Positions 1-7,334 of a stretch of DNA of 64,000 nucleotides are shown here, one piece after another. The notes below the pieces were generated by a model. That model saw only the letters and a list, made by a program, of their open reading frames with translations, had not been told where the DNA came from and searched no databases. Position 1 is the stretch's first letter; every line of letters begins with the position of its first letter. Source of the DNA: Nonomuraea jiangxiensis (lineage in GTDB: Bacteria; Actinomycetota; Actinomycetes; Streptosporangiales; Streptosporangiaceae); the NCBI RefSeq assembly GCF_900099965.1, contig NZ_FNDJ01000012.1:186001-250000 (forward strand). The letters are read 5' to 3'. Position numbers and translations under genes: made by a program.

Positions 1-72
1 CTCCGGGCCCTGGTGCCCGATCTGCCCCCCAGCCCGCACATCCGGGTCCGCCGTGACCGGGAGGAGTCCTAG
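1..72 (+). CDS. C-terminal end of an unidentified upstream gene (partial)
   Basis: Reading frame 1 is open from the window edge and ends at TAG (70-72), giving a tail that finishes with RVRRDREES. Its stop overlaps the GTG start of the next gene by one base, so the two are very probably co-transcribed and translationally coupled. Too little is visible to name a family. By context it belongs to the same surface-glycan locus as the polysialyltransferase-like gene that follows. Confidence 0.6.
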   Translation, partial: LRALVPDLPPSPHIRVRRDREES

Positions 73-1319
73 TGAAGGTCTTCTACGCCTCGACGCTGTT
101 CGGGGCGATGTCCCTGGCTGCCGCCATCGACGACGGCCGGTTCGGCGGCGGGCGCCGCGTCCTCGTCGTGTCCAACAACGCGGCCATCCCCGAGGTGTCG
201 ACGCCACTGGACCAGGCGCCCGGATTCGCGGTGCTGCGCTCCCGGTTCGACGAGGTGCTCTCCTGGAACGAGCTGATCGCGCCGCTGCACCCGTCCGACT
301 GGCGGGCGCGCGTCATCGAGGTCCCGATGATGGAGCGCCTGATCCGCGCCCACTGGCGGCTGGACGGGGTCGAGGAGCTGGTGCTGGAGTCGATCGCGGT
401 GGCGCCGGCGCGGACGATCGCGGGGCTGGTGCGCGACTGTCCGATCACCGTCTACTCCGACGGGCTGATGAGCTACGGCCCGACCCGCGACCCGCTGCCG
501 GCCGAGATCTTCCGCCGCATCGGGCGGCTGCTCCACCTGGACCTGGTGCCGGGGCTGACGCCGCTGCTGCTCAGCGAGTACGGCGTCGCCCCCGCCGTCC
601 TGCCCGAGGAGCGGTTCCTGTCGATCGTGCACGAGGTGGCCACCACCGCGCCCGAGATGCCGACCGGCCCGGCCGTCATCCTCGGGCAATACCTGTCGGC
701 GCTGGAGATCGTCACGCCGGAGGAGGAGGCCGAGCTGCACGAGACGATGCTCAAGGCGCTGGTCGCCCGCGGCTACCGGGACATCGTCTTCAAGCCGCAC
801 CCGGCGGCCGGCCGCCGGCACGCCCAGCTGCTGCGGGCCGCGGCCGGGCCGCTCGGCGTGCGGCTCTCGGTGGCCGGGGACAACGTGCCGGCCGAGGTGT
901 GCTTCGCGGCGCTCCGGCCGGAGCTGGTGGTGGGCTGCTTCTCCACCGGTCTGGTGACGGCCCAGCGCTATTTCGGGCTGCAGGTCGCCTCCTATGGCAC
1001 GGAGATGGTGCTCGACCGGCTGACGCCGTACGAGAACAGCAACCGGATCCCGGTCACCATCGTCGACGCCCTGCTGCCCCGGATGTCGGCGGACGGCACG
1101 ATCGAGCAGCCGCCGGCCGTGGACCTGCCCCGGCTCGTCCGGGCGGTCGGCTACTGCATGCAGGCCGACAGCTACCCGGACCTGCGGCCGGAGAGCATCG
1201 AGTTCGACCGGCGCTACTTCAAGCGCAAGCGGCTGGAGGTGCTGGGCCTCACCGGCGCCGGAGTGGGCAAGCCCAGCACGTTCACCAAGATCCGCAGGAA
1301 GATCAGGTCAGCGATTTGA
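72..1319 (+). CDS. polysialyltransferase-family glycosyltransferase
   Basis: A 415-residue protein that looks like a member of the bacterial alpha-2,8-polysialyltransferase family (POLYST, GT38-like). Three marks of that family can be seen: a DEG-like segment YSDGLMSYGP near residue 138, an HP motif in FKPHPA near 240, and an ST motif in CFSTGL near 292. By family knowledge such enzymes transfer sialic-acid-like sugars onto a capsule or cell-wall glycan at the cytoplasmic face. The GTG start has GGGAGGAG upstream and overlaps the previous stop by one base. The 3' end overlaps the convergent DUF6716 gene by 17 bp. The acceptor and donor sugar cannot be told from sequence. Confidence 0.75.
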   Translation: MKVFYASTLFGAMSLAAAIDDGRFGGGRRVLVVSNNAAIPEVSTPLDQAPGFAVLRSRFDEVLSWNELIAPLHPSDWRARVIEVPMMERLIRAHWRLDGVEELVLESIAVAPARTIAGLVRDCPITVYSDGLMSYGPTRDPLPAEIFRRIGRLLHLDLVPGLTPLLLSEYGVAPAVLPEERFLSIVHEVATTAPEMPTGPAVILGQYLSALEIVTPEEEAELHETMLKALVARGYRDIVFKPHPAAGRRHAQLLRAAAGPLGVRLSVAGDNVPAEVCFAALRPELVVGCFSTGLVTAQRYFGLQVASYGTEMVLDRLTPYENSNRIPVTIVDALLPRMSADGTIEQPPAVDLPRLVRAVGYCMQADSYPDLRPESIEFDRRYFKRKRLEVLGLTGAGVGKPSTFTKIRRKIRSAI

Positions 1320-2481
1320 GGTAGCGGCGCATCCGCCGCTTGGCCCGCCAGCCCGCCCGCAACATCGTGGGCGGCACCTCCACCCGCAACCTGGCCCTGC
1401 GCCGCGCGGCCGCGAACTCGGGCCCGTCGAGCAGTGACTTGGCGGGCACCCGCGGCCGCGAGATCACCAGCCCGGCCAGCAGTCCCGCCCAGTCGTTGCG
1501 CTCGGCCGGCTGGAAGTAGTTGGCCGCGCACCACCGCTCCGCGGCCGTCCGGAAGTCGCCCTTGGCCAGGTCGTCGAGCGTGCCCAGCAGGTCGCTATCC
1601 TCGAACACCAGGTTGATCATCTCGGCGCTCACGCCGAAGTCGCTCAGCACCAGCGACGGCACGCCCATGGCGATGGCCTCCAGCGCCGCCGTCGAGCTCA
1701 CCGTGACGAACCCGGCCGCGTGCGAGAGCTGCTCGTACATCGAGCCGGCCTCGAAGAGCAGCCGGCCCGGCTCGCCCATCTCCCGCCACAGCCGCTGGTA
1801 GTGGTGGCGCTCGTTGTGCGTCTGCCGCTCGTCCTCCAGGGCGCGCAGCTTGACCACCACGTCCAGGTCGGGCCGCCGCGCGGCCAGCTCGGCCAGCGCG
1901 GTCAGGATGCTCTCGCGCTGCTCGCGCTGGCGCGGCACCTTGGCCTGCGTGGCGAACACGACCCGGTTGCCACTCCCGGAGACGACCTCCGGCCGCAGGA
2001 ACGGCAGCCTGGCCAGGCCCACCGCCCCGCCGCCGCCCAGCCGGGCCGCGATCTCGCCGAACTCCGCCGTCTCACGCTCGCTGTGCACCACGAACAGGTC
2101 ACAGCCGCTGCGGAACAACCACGCCTTCTCCGTCGCGGGCACCGAGATGCCGGGCAGCCCGCTCACGAACACCGGCCGGGGCCGCAGCCCCGCGAACACC
2201 TCGGCCACCAGCACGTCCACCACCGGGCCCGTACAGGCCACGAGGATCACGTCCGGCTGCGTCCGCTCGGCCACCCGGCGCACCGAGCGCGCGGACAGCA
2301 CCGGCGGCGGCTCCTGCCCTTCCGCGCGCCGACCCACCGCCGCGGCGATCTGCTCCGGGGAGGGCGCGATCGGCGTGCGCACCACCACCAGCTCCGTCAC
2401 GCAGCCCGAGGGCAGGTCGTCGAGCAGGCAGGCCGCCCATTTCAGATACGAGTCGGAGTCGGCAACCGCCAACACTTTCAA
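1303..2481 (-). CDS. DUF6716-type putative glycosyltransferase
   Basis: Resembles the actinobacterial DUF6716 putative glycosyltransferases. The characteristic stretch is KLRALEDERQTHNERHHYQRL, followed by a C-terminal GT-B-like segment (FVTVSSTAALEAIAMGVPSLVLSDFGVS). I chose the TTG start because it overlaps the stop of the upstream gene as TTGA and has GGAG seven bases before it; the frame also extends 18 codons further to an ATG at 2535, but that would overlap the upstream gene by 58 bp. About 392 residues. It is the second gene of a two-gene minus-strand unit that converges on the polysialyltransferase-like gene. Role in surface glycan assembly is inferred from family and context. Confidence 0.72.
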   Translation of the reverse strand: MKVLAVADSDSYLKWAACLLDDLPSGCVTELVVVRTPIAPSPEQIAAAVGRRAEGQEPPPVLSARSVRRVAERTQPDVILVACTGPVVDVLVAEVFAGLRPRPVFVSGLPGISVPATEKAWLFRSGCDLFVVHSERETAEFGEIAARLGGGGAVGLARLPFLRPEVVSGSGNRVVFATQAKVPRQREQRESILTALAELAARRPDLDVVVKLRALEDERQTHNERHHYQRLWREMGEPGRLLFEAGSMYEQLSHAAGFVTVSSTAALEAIAMGVPSLVLSDFGVSAEMINLVFEDSDLLGTLDDLAKGDFRTAAERWCAANYFQPAERNDWAGLLAGLVISRPRVPAKSLLDGPEFAAARRRARLRVEVPPTMLRAGWRAKRRMRRYLKSLT

Positions 2482-3422
2482 CCGGATACTCCAGTCAGAT
2501 GCGAGCGCAGGGCGGGAGCCGCCCTGCTGGTCCACCAGTCATCGGGAACGTCCACAGGCTCCACGGCGACACCGCGCGGGCTGAGCAGCACCCGCAGCGA
2601 GGTGATCGCGGTGGAGGGGAGGCTGAGCACCCGCTGACCGGGGTCCAGTCCGCGCAGGGTCAGTTCGGCGGGCGCGCCGGCGTCGTGCACGGTGATGCCG
2701 GGACGCTCGCGGATCAGCGCCACATCCCCCGGGTCCTCGCGGCGGTGCGGGTAGTAGGCCAGCGGCTCGCGCGCGGCCAGCTCCGTCAGCCAGCGCAGGT
2801 AGTGGTCGCGGTGCACCAGGCCGTTGCGGACGAGCGAGGTGCCGAGCACCACCGTACGCTCGACGGGTCCCTCGGCGCTCGGCGGCTGGGCCCGCAGCCA
2901 GGAGAAGTCGTGCCGGACCAGGTCGACGCCCGCCTGCTTGACGGCCGCTTCGAGCTTGTCGTCCACGGACAGGGCGGTGAAGACCGACACCTTGCTCAGG
3001 CGCAGCCGCAGCGCCGCCGCCAGGCCGAGCGCCTGACGCAGCCTGGTCGGCGTGGCGCGGGCCCGCAGCAGGGGCTTGAACGGCCCCGCGGCCAGCAGTT
3101 CGAGCAGCCGGATCGTGGCCAGCCCGTCGTCCACCACGATGATGCGGCCGGGATTGGACGCCAGCCAGCGAAGCTGCACCTTGCCGGAGAAGGCGTCGCC
3201 GACGGCCTGCACGCTCCTGGGCATGCGCTCACGCGGCTCTGCCAGCTCCAGGCCGTCGGGCAGCCCGAGGGCGCCCAGCTCCCGCCGCGTCGCCTTCAGC
3301 GGTCGAAGGCCCGCACGCGGCACGACAGCCGTCGTGGGACCGAGGAGCCCGGCATGGTGGGCCTCGACGGCGCACAGCATCTGGAGCGGGGACTCCACCC
3401 AGGCCGACGCCTGTTCGACCAC
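2478..3422 (-). CDS. polysialyltransferase-like hypothetical protein
   Basis: 314 residues. The N-terminus (WVESPLQMLCAVEAH) matches the SPLQ-type opening seen in bacterial polysialyltransferase-like proteins. There are also a DEG-like VVDDGLAT near residue 98, a YPHRRED segment near 222, and an LPSTAITSLRVLL segment near 263 that would be the ST motif. These are motif-level resemblances, not a firm family call. The GTG start has an excellent ribosome site (GGGAGG, seven bases spacing). The gene is translationally coupled to the downstream DUF6716 gene through TTGA. Function, by context, is making or decorating a sialic-acid-like surface polymer. Confidence 0.55.
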   Translation of the reverse strand: MVEQASAWVESPLQMLCAVEAHHAGLLGPTTAVVPRAGLRPLKATRRELGALGLPDGLELAEPRERMPRSVQAVGDAFSGKVQLRWLASNPGRIIVVDDGLATIRLLELLAAGPFKPLLRARATPTRLRQALGLAAALRLRLSKVSVFTALSVDDKLEAAVKQAGVDLVRHDFSWLRAQPPSAEGPVERTVVLGTSLVRNGLVHRDHYLRWLTELAAREPLAYYPHRREDPGDVALIRERPGITVHDAGAPAELTLRGLDPGQRVLSLPSTAITSLRVLLSPRGVAVEPVDVPDDWWTSRAAPALRSHLTGVSG

Positions 3423-3513
3423 TCGTAGTCCTCCCAGCCGGGTGATAGGCCCGTTTTACGACCCCTGCAAGCTACCCCGGCCGCCTTAAGCCCTCAGAAA
3501 CTCAGCGTGAACA

Positions 3514-4338
3514 ATGGACGGTATGAACTCGCTCATGCTCAACACCGACGGCGTGCAGATCCCCCAGCTCGGGTTCGGTGTCTGGCAGATATCCGCCGAC
3601 GAGACCGAACGGGCCGTGACCACCGCGCTGCAGGCCGGCTACCGGCACATCGACACCGCCGCCGCCTACGGCAACGAGGAGAGCGTGGGCCGGGCGGTGC
3701 GCGCCAGTGGCCTGCCGCGCTCGAAGGTGTTCGTCACCACCAAGCTGGGCAACGGCGACCACACCCGCGCCGAGGAGGCCTTCGACGAGAGCCTGGCCCG
3801 GCTGGGCCTGGACCACGTCGATCTCTTCCTCATCCACTGGCCGGTGCCCCAGCAGGGCAAGTACGTGCAGGCGTGGAAGGCGTTCGAGAAGATCTATCGT
3901 GACGGCCGGGCCAGGGCCATCGGCACGTCCAACTTCACCGTCGGGACGCTCACCCGGCTCATGGACCAGACCGACATCATCCCGTCCATCAACCAGATCG
4001 AGCTCCACCCCTACCTGCAGCAGCGCGAGATGCGGGCCTTCCACGAGGCCAACGGCATCCTCACGGAGGCATGGAGCCCGCTCGGGCAGGGCAAGGGGCT
4101 GCTCGACGACCCGGCGCTGCGGGTGCTGTCGGACAAGTACGGCAAGACACCCGCGCAGGTCGTGCTCCGCTGGCACCTGCAACTCGGCAACGTCGTCATC
4201 CCCAAGTCCGTGACGCCGTCCCGGATCGCCGAGAACATCGACGTCTTCGACTTCATCCTCGACGCCGAGGACATGGTCGCCATCGGCGCGATGAACAGGG
4301 GGCATCGCATCGGGCCGGACCCCGACACGTTCGGCTGA
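3514..4338 (+). CDS. aldo/keto reductase (2,5-diketo-D-gluconate reductase-like)
   Basis: A single-domain NADPH-dependent aldo/keto reductase of 274 residues, normal length for the AKR5 type. The catalytic tetrad is complete: Asp47 and Tyr52 in IDTAAAYGNE, Lys77 in VTTKLGN and His108 in LIHWP. The C-terminal cofactor-phosphate site IPKSVTPSRIAEN is present. It reduces aldehydes or ketones to alcohols; the natural substrate is not visible. ATG codons at 3514 and 3523 are both possible, with no clear ribosome site at either, so the message may be leaderless. It lies 26 bp upstream of another oxidoreductase in the same direction, so the two may form a unit. Confidence 0.9.
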   Translation: MDGMNSLMLNTDGVQIPQLGFGVWQISADETERAVTTALQAGYRHIDTAAAYGNEESVGRAVRASGLPRSKVFVTTKLGNGDHTRAEEAFDESLARLGLDHVDLFLIHWPVPQQGKYVQAWKAFEKIYRDGRARAIGTSNFTVGTLTRLMDQTDIIPSINQIELHPYLQQREMRAFHEANGILTEAWSPLGQGKGLLDDPALRVLSDKYGKTPAQVVLRWHLQLGNVVIPKSVTPSRIAENIDVFDFILDAEDMVAIGAMNRGHRIGPDPDTFG

Positions 4339-4364
4339 CCTGATACGTCGTAGCATGCTCCCCC

Positions 4365-5318
4365 GTGCGGGACTTTGCGTGGGGCATAGCGGCGACGGGC
4401 GGCATCGCGCGGACCGTCGGGGCGGCGATCGTGGCCGAGCCCGGCATGCGGGTGGCCGCCGTCGGGTCCAGGGCCCTCGGCCGGGCGCGGGCGCTGGCGG
4501 CCACGCTGGGGGCTGAATCGGCGTACGACTCCTATGAGCGGTTGTGCGCCGATCCGGCCGTGGACGCGATCTACGTGGCGACGCCGCATGCCCAGCACCT
4601 GGAGGTGGCCGAGGCGGCCATCGCCGCCGGCAAGGCCGTGCTGTGCGAGAAGCCGCTGGCCGCCACCGTGGCCGACGCCGAGCGCATGATACGCCTGGCG
4701 CGGGAGGCGGGCGTGTTCCTCATGGAGGCCATGTGGATGCGCTTCAACCCGCTGATCCAGGCCATCGCGGCCGATCCGCGCTTCGGCGACGTCCGCTCGG
4801 TGCAGGCGTCCTTCGGCTTCAGCCACCCCTACGACCCCGCGCACCGGCTGTGGGCGCCGGAGCTGGGCGGCGGGGCGCTGCTGGACCTGGGGATCTACCC
4901 GTTCGGGCTGGCCCAGCTGTTCCTCGGCCTGCCCACCGAGCTGCGGGTCACCGGCTCGCTGGCGCCGAGCGGGGTGGACGCGGAGGCGGCCGGCGTCCTG
5001 CTCTACCCGGAGGGCCGGCGGGCGTTGGTGGAGACGTCGCTCCTGGGCGACTATCCCAACAGCGCCAGCGTCGTGGGCACCGGCATGCGGGCCGACATCC
5101 TGACGCCGTTCTGGGCGCCGCAGCGGATCCTGCTCTCCGGGCCCGGCATGGAGCCGGAGGAGCACGTACTGGATCCGGCCGACAACGGGTACGCGGGCGA
5201 GCTGCGCGAGGTCAGGGCCGCGGCGGCCGAGGGCCGAACGGAATCCTCGATCATGCCGCTTGACGACTCTCTTGCCATGATGCGCCTGCTGGCTGACGCC
5301 CGGCGGCAACTTGGCTAG
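4365..5318 (+). CDS. Gfo/Idh/MocA family oxidoreductase
   Basis: 317 residues with an N-terminal Rossmann fold (WGIAATGGIA, residues 6-15) and the family signature CEKPLA (Lys96 of the EKP motif), followed by the alpha/beta C-terminal domain (GGGALLDLGIYP). Members oxidise or reduce sugar or polyol substrates with NAD(P). It resembles the trans-dihydrodiol / D-xylose dehydrogenase-like branch, but the substrate is unknown. GTG is taken as the start because the fold begins right after it. It follows the aldo/keto reductase by 26 bp. An imperfect hairpin (CGGATG-AA-CATCCG, 5377-5390) lies downstream, before the riboswitch. Confidence 0.85.
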   Translation: MRDFAWGIAATGGIARTVGAAIVAEPGMRVAAVGSRALGRARALAATLGAESAYDSYERLCADPAVDAIYVATPHAQHLEVAEAAIAAGKAVLCEKPLAATVADAERMIRLAREAGVFLMEAMWMRFNPLIQAIAADPRFGDVRSVQASFGFSHPYDPAHRLWAPELGGGALLDLGIYPFGLAQLFLGLPTELRVTGSLAPSGVDAEAAGVLLYPEGRRALVETSLLGDYPNSASVVGTGMRADILTPFWAPQRILLSGPGMEPEEHVLDPADNGYAGELREVRAAAAEGRTESSIMPLDDSLAMMRLLADARRQLG

Positions 5319-5425
5319 CTGTGCCTTTATGGACTTGTAATACCCTTGCCGGATGTATTACCTTATGGGGCATTCGCGGATGAACATCCGGTTTGTCCGG
5401 TTTTATCCGACCATCGTTTGAAAGA

Positions 5426-5574
5426 TCACAGGAACGTCCTGTGACCGCTGAATCCGCCGCCAGGCGGAACCGGGGACCCACGTCCTTTGGGGTGAATCGG
5501 CACTCCGGTGCCGTAGGACAGCTTCCACGTCCGAACCCGTCAGCTAACCCGGTAAGCGGCATGGAAGCAAGGAG
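5426..5574 (+). promoter_or_regulatory. c-di-AMP (ydaO/yuaA-type) riboswitch
   Basis: The leader of the CHAP gene shows the conserved core of the ydaO riboswitch: GCTGAATCCGCCG, then GGAACCGGGGACCC, then GGGGTGAATCGG, and finally CCGAACCCGTCAGCTAACC with GGTAAGCGGC. The order and spacing are those of actinobacterial copies that precede cell-wall hydrolases. A peripheral stem is formed by TCACAGGA with TCCTGTGA. The element ends at the ribosome site AAGGAG (5569-5574), 11 bases before the ATG, so ligand binding could act on transcription or on translation. In this class c-di-AMP switches expression off (family knowledge). Confidence 0.88.
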
Positions 5575-5585
5575 TCACCCCCTCG

Positions 5586-6263
5586 ATGGCAGAACACTGT
5601 ACGACCTCCCGGAAGGCCCACCTCGCCCGCGCCGCCGTCGGAGCGGCGATCGTCGCGGGACTCTTCGGCGGCAACATCGCCGCCGCCAGCGCCGACAGCG
5701 CCCACGAGCAGCCGGCCACCGTCACCGCCCACCAGGCCGCCGACGGGAACAAGCCCGAGAAGGCCGGCATCCAGGTCACCGCCTCCCAGGTGCTGGCCCT
5801 CGCCCGAGCCCAGATCGGCACCTCCGAGAACTCCGACGGCGGCGGCACCAAGTACCAGAAGTGGTACGCCTCCACCCCCCGCGCCGCCGAGACCGTCGCC
5901 CGTGACGGCGGCACCACGGCCGGCTACCTGGACGCCGCCTGGTGCTCGATGTTCGTCTCCTGGGTCGGCAACCAGACCGGCGCCCGCAACCTCATCGGCT
6001 GGGACGCCTACACCGTCGCCCACGCCAAGTGGTTCGCGGACAACCACCGCTTCGGCGACGAGCCCAAGCCCGGCGCCGTCGTCTTCTTCTCCTGGAGCGG
6101 CAGCAAGAGCATCGACGACATCCAGCACGTCGGCTTCGTCGTCAAGGACAACGGGAACGGGACCATCTCCACCATCGAAGGCAACACCGCGGGCACGGTG
6201 GCGGCCCGGGTCCGCTCCAAGTCCCAGGTCGTCGGCTACGGCTACCCGGACTACGCGGGCTGA
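5586..6263 (+). CDS. secreted CHAP-domain peptidoglycan hydrolase
   Basis: 225 residues: a signal peptide (about 1-37, hydrophobic AAVGAAIVAGLFGG, cleavage after ASA), a short linker, then a CHAP amidase/endopeptidase domain from about residue 64. Catalytic residues are Cys120 in AAWCSMF and His181 in IQHVGFV, with Glu198 or Asn200 in IEGN as the third member. It should cut peptidoglycan stem or cross-bridge peptides outside the cell. Control by the c-di-AMP riboswitch just upstream links hydrolase output to cell-envelope and osmotic state, as in other actinomycete hydrolases. There is no LysM or SH3 anchoring domain, so it is probably released or loosely bound. A very strong terminator follows. 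Confidence 0.9.
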   Translation: MAEHCTTSRKAHLARAAVGAAIVAGLFGGNIAAASADSAHEQPATVTAHQAADGNKPEKAGIQVTASQVLALARAQIGTSENSDGGGTKYQKWYASTPRAAETVARDGGTTAGYLDAAWCSMFVSWVGNQTGARNLIGWDAYTVAHAKWFADNHRFGDEPKPGAVVFFSWSGSKSIDDIQHVGFVVKDNGNGTISTIEGNTAGTVAARVRSKSQVVGYGYPDYAG

Positions 6264-6293
6264 CTGACTAGCTGACGCGGGCCCTGCCGCCCC

Positions 6294-6354
6294 GCCGGAC
6301 ACGATGTGAGCGCGCACCCTTTCGCCCAGGGTGCGCGCTCACATCGCGTCCGGG
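6294..6354 (+). terminator. strong hairpin terminator after the CHAP gene
   Basis: A perfect 19-bp stem, CGATGTGAGCGCGCACCCT (6302-6320) pairing with 6328-6346 around a seven-base loop, is extended after one mismatch by CCGGAC/GTCCGG. It has no U-tract, which is usual for actinomycete terminators. It begins about 30 bp after the CHAP stop codon. Confidence 0.8.
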
Positions 6355-6555
6355 GCCTCTCAAGCCGAGCTGGGCGCGTCGCCCAGCCCCGAAGCGGGCC
6401 GGCCTCGGCCGCGCGGTGCCGGGTTTGGCGGGGCCGCGCACCGGCTACGAGTATCCGGCGACGCTGTCACCAGCGGAAACCCGCCGGTGCCGCCCCGTCG
6501 CCACGCCGCCACGCCGCCACGTCGCCCGCCGCCCGCCGCCGTCGAGGAGATCCGC

Positions 6556-6618
6556 ATGAGAGCCGACCCGCCACCCCGCCGGTCCGCCGGTGCCCGCCGT
6601 ACCGGGGGGCGCGGGTGA
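6556..6618 (+). CDS. possible 20-codon leader ORF coupled to the YoaK-like gene
   Basis: ATG with the ribosome site GAGGAGA (seven bases before) opens MRADPPPRRSAGARRTGGRG and ends at a TGA that overlaps the next start as GTGA. The peptide is Pro/Arg-rich, with proline runs that could slow ribosomes. Its Shine-Dalgarno site is far better than the one of the downstream gene, so it may feed ribosomes into it by coupling. Protein-level existence is unproven; the alternative is a chance ORF in the leader. The rest of 6355-6555 holds only GC-rich short repeats (CCACGCCG units near 6500). Confidence 0.35.
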   Translation: MRADPPPRRSAGARRTGGRG

Positions 6619-7322
6619 GGGGCGGGCTGGGGCGGATCGCCGACGCGCTGTTCCCCCGCGGCCCCAACCCGCACGGCGAACTTCCCGCCCTGCTGATCGC
6701 GCTGACCCTGGTGAGCGGCCTGGTGGACGCCGTCAGCTTCCTCGGCCTGGGCCGGGTCTTCGTCGCCAACATGACCGGCAACGTCGCCTTCCTCGGCTTC
6801 GTGCTGGCCGGCGACCACGAGTTGCCGATCTGGGCCCCGCCGCTGGCCCTGTCCTCCTTCGCCGCCGGCGCGTGGAGCGCGGGCCGGCTGGCCGGGCGGA
6901 TGGCGGACGCGCGGCGCGAACTCGTCATGCTCACGATCGCGCACGCGTTCCTCGTGGCCGCCGCCCTCGCGCTGGCCCGGCTCGCCGGCCACCGGGAACC
7001 GGCCGTCCAGGCGGCGCTCATCGCCCTGCTGGCCTGCGGGATGGGCCTGCAGAACGCCGCCGTGCGCAGGGTGGCGGTGCCCGACATGACCACCACCGTC
7101 CTCACCCGTACGCTCACGGGCCTGATCGCCGACCCGCCGGGGCGGGCCACCCGGCGGCGGGCCGTGTCGGTCCTCGCGCTGTTCACCGGCGCGCTGGCCG
7201 GCGCCGCGCTCTACCTGACCGTCGGACCGGTACCCCCGCTCGCGGCGGCGCTGGTGCTGCTCGCGCTCGTCGCGGTCTCGGTCCCCCGGGCGCCGCGGCC
7301 CCCGGCTCCGGCGGAGGCATAG
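6615..7322 (+). CDS. YoaK/DUF1275 family membrane protein
   Basis: 235 residues from the GTG that overlaps the preceding short ORF; the reading frame is open further upstream, but that part is Arg/Ser-rich and crosses the terminator, so it is unlikely to be translated. The protein has about six hydrophobic segments. Family features are SGLVDAVSFLGLGRVFVANMTGN near residue 33 and GMGLQNAAVRRVAVPDMTTTVLTRTLT near 140. DUF1275 proteins are integral membrane proteins of unknown transport role. The gene ends 13 bp before the convergent end of the drug exporter on the other strand. Confidence 0.85.
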   Translation: MRGGLGRIADALFPRGPNPHGELPALLIALTLVSGLVDAVSFLGLGRVFVANMTGNVAFLGFVLAGDHELPIWAPPLALSSFAAGAWSAGRLAGRMADARRELVMLTIAHAFLVAAALALARLAGHREPAVQAALIALLACGMGLQNAAVRRVAVPDMTTTVLTRTLTGLIADPPGRATRRRAVSVLALFTGALAGAALYLTVGPVPPLAAALVLLALVAVSVPRAPRPPAPAEA

Positions 7323-7334
7323 CGCCGCCCGCCT

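Noticed and set aside
5337..5361. GTAATAC ... GTATTAC hairpin as terminator of the Gfo/Idh/MocA gene
   Set aside because: Only seven mostly A-T pairs with an 11-base loop; weak beside other terminators here. It could equally be part of the riboswitch gene's promoter region.
6306..6614. N-terminal extension of the YoaK-like protein
   Set aside because: It would begin inside the strong terminator hairpin, is Arg/Ser-rich and unlike the family; the GTG at 6615 fits family length.
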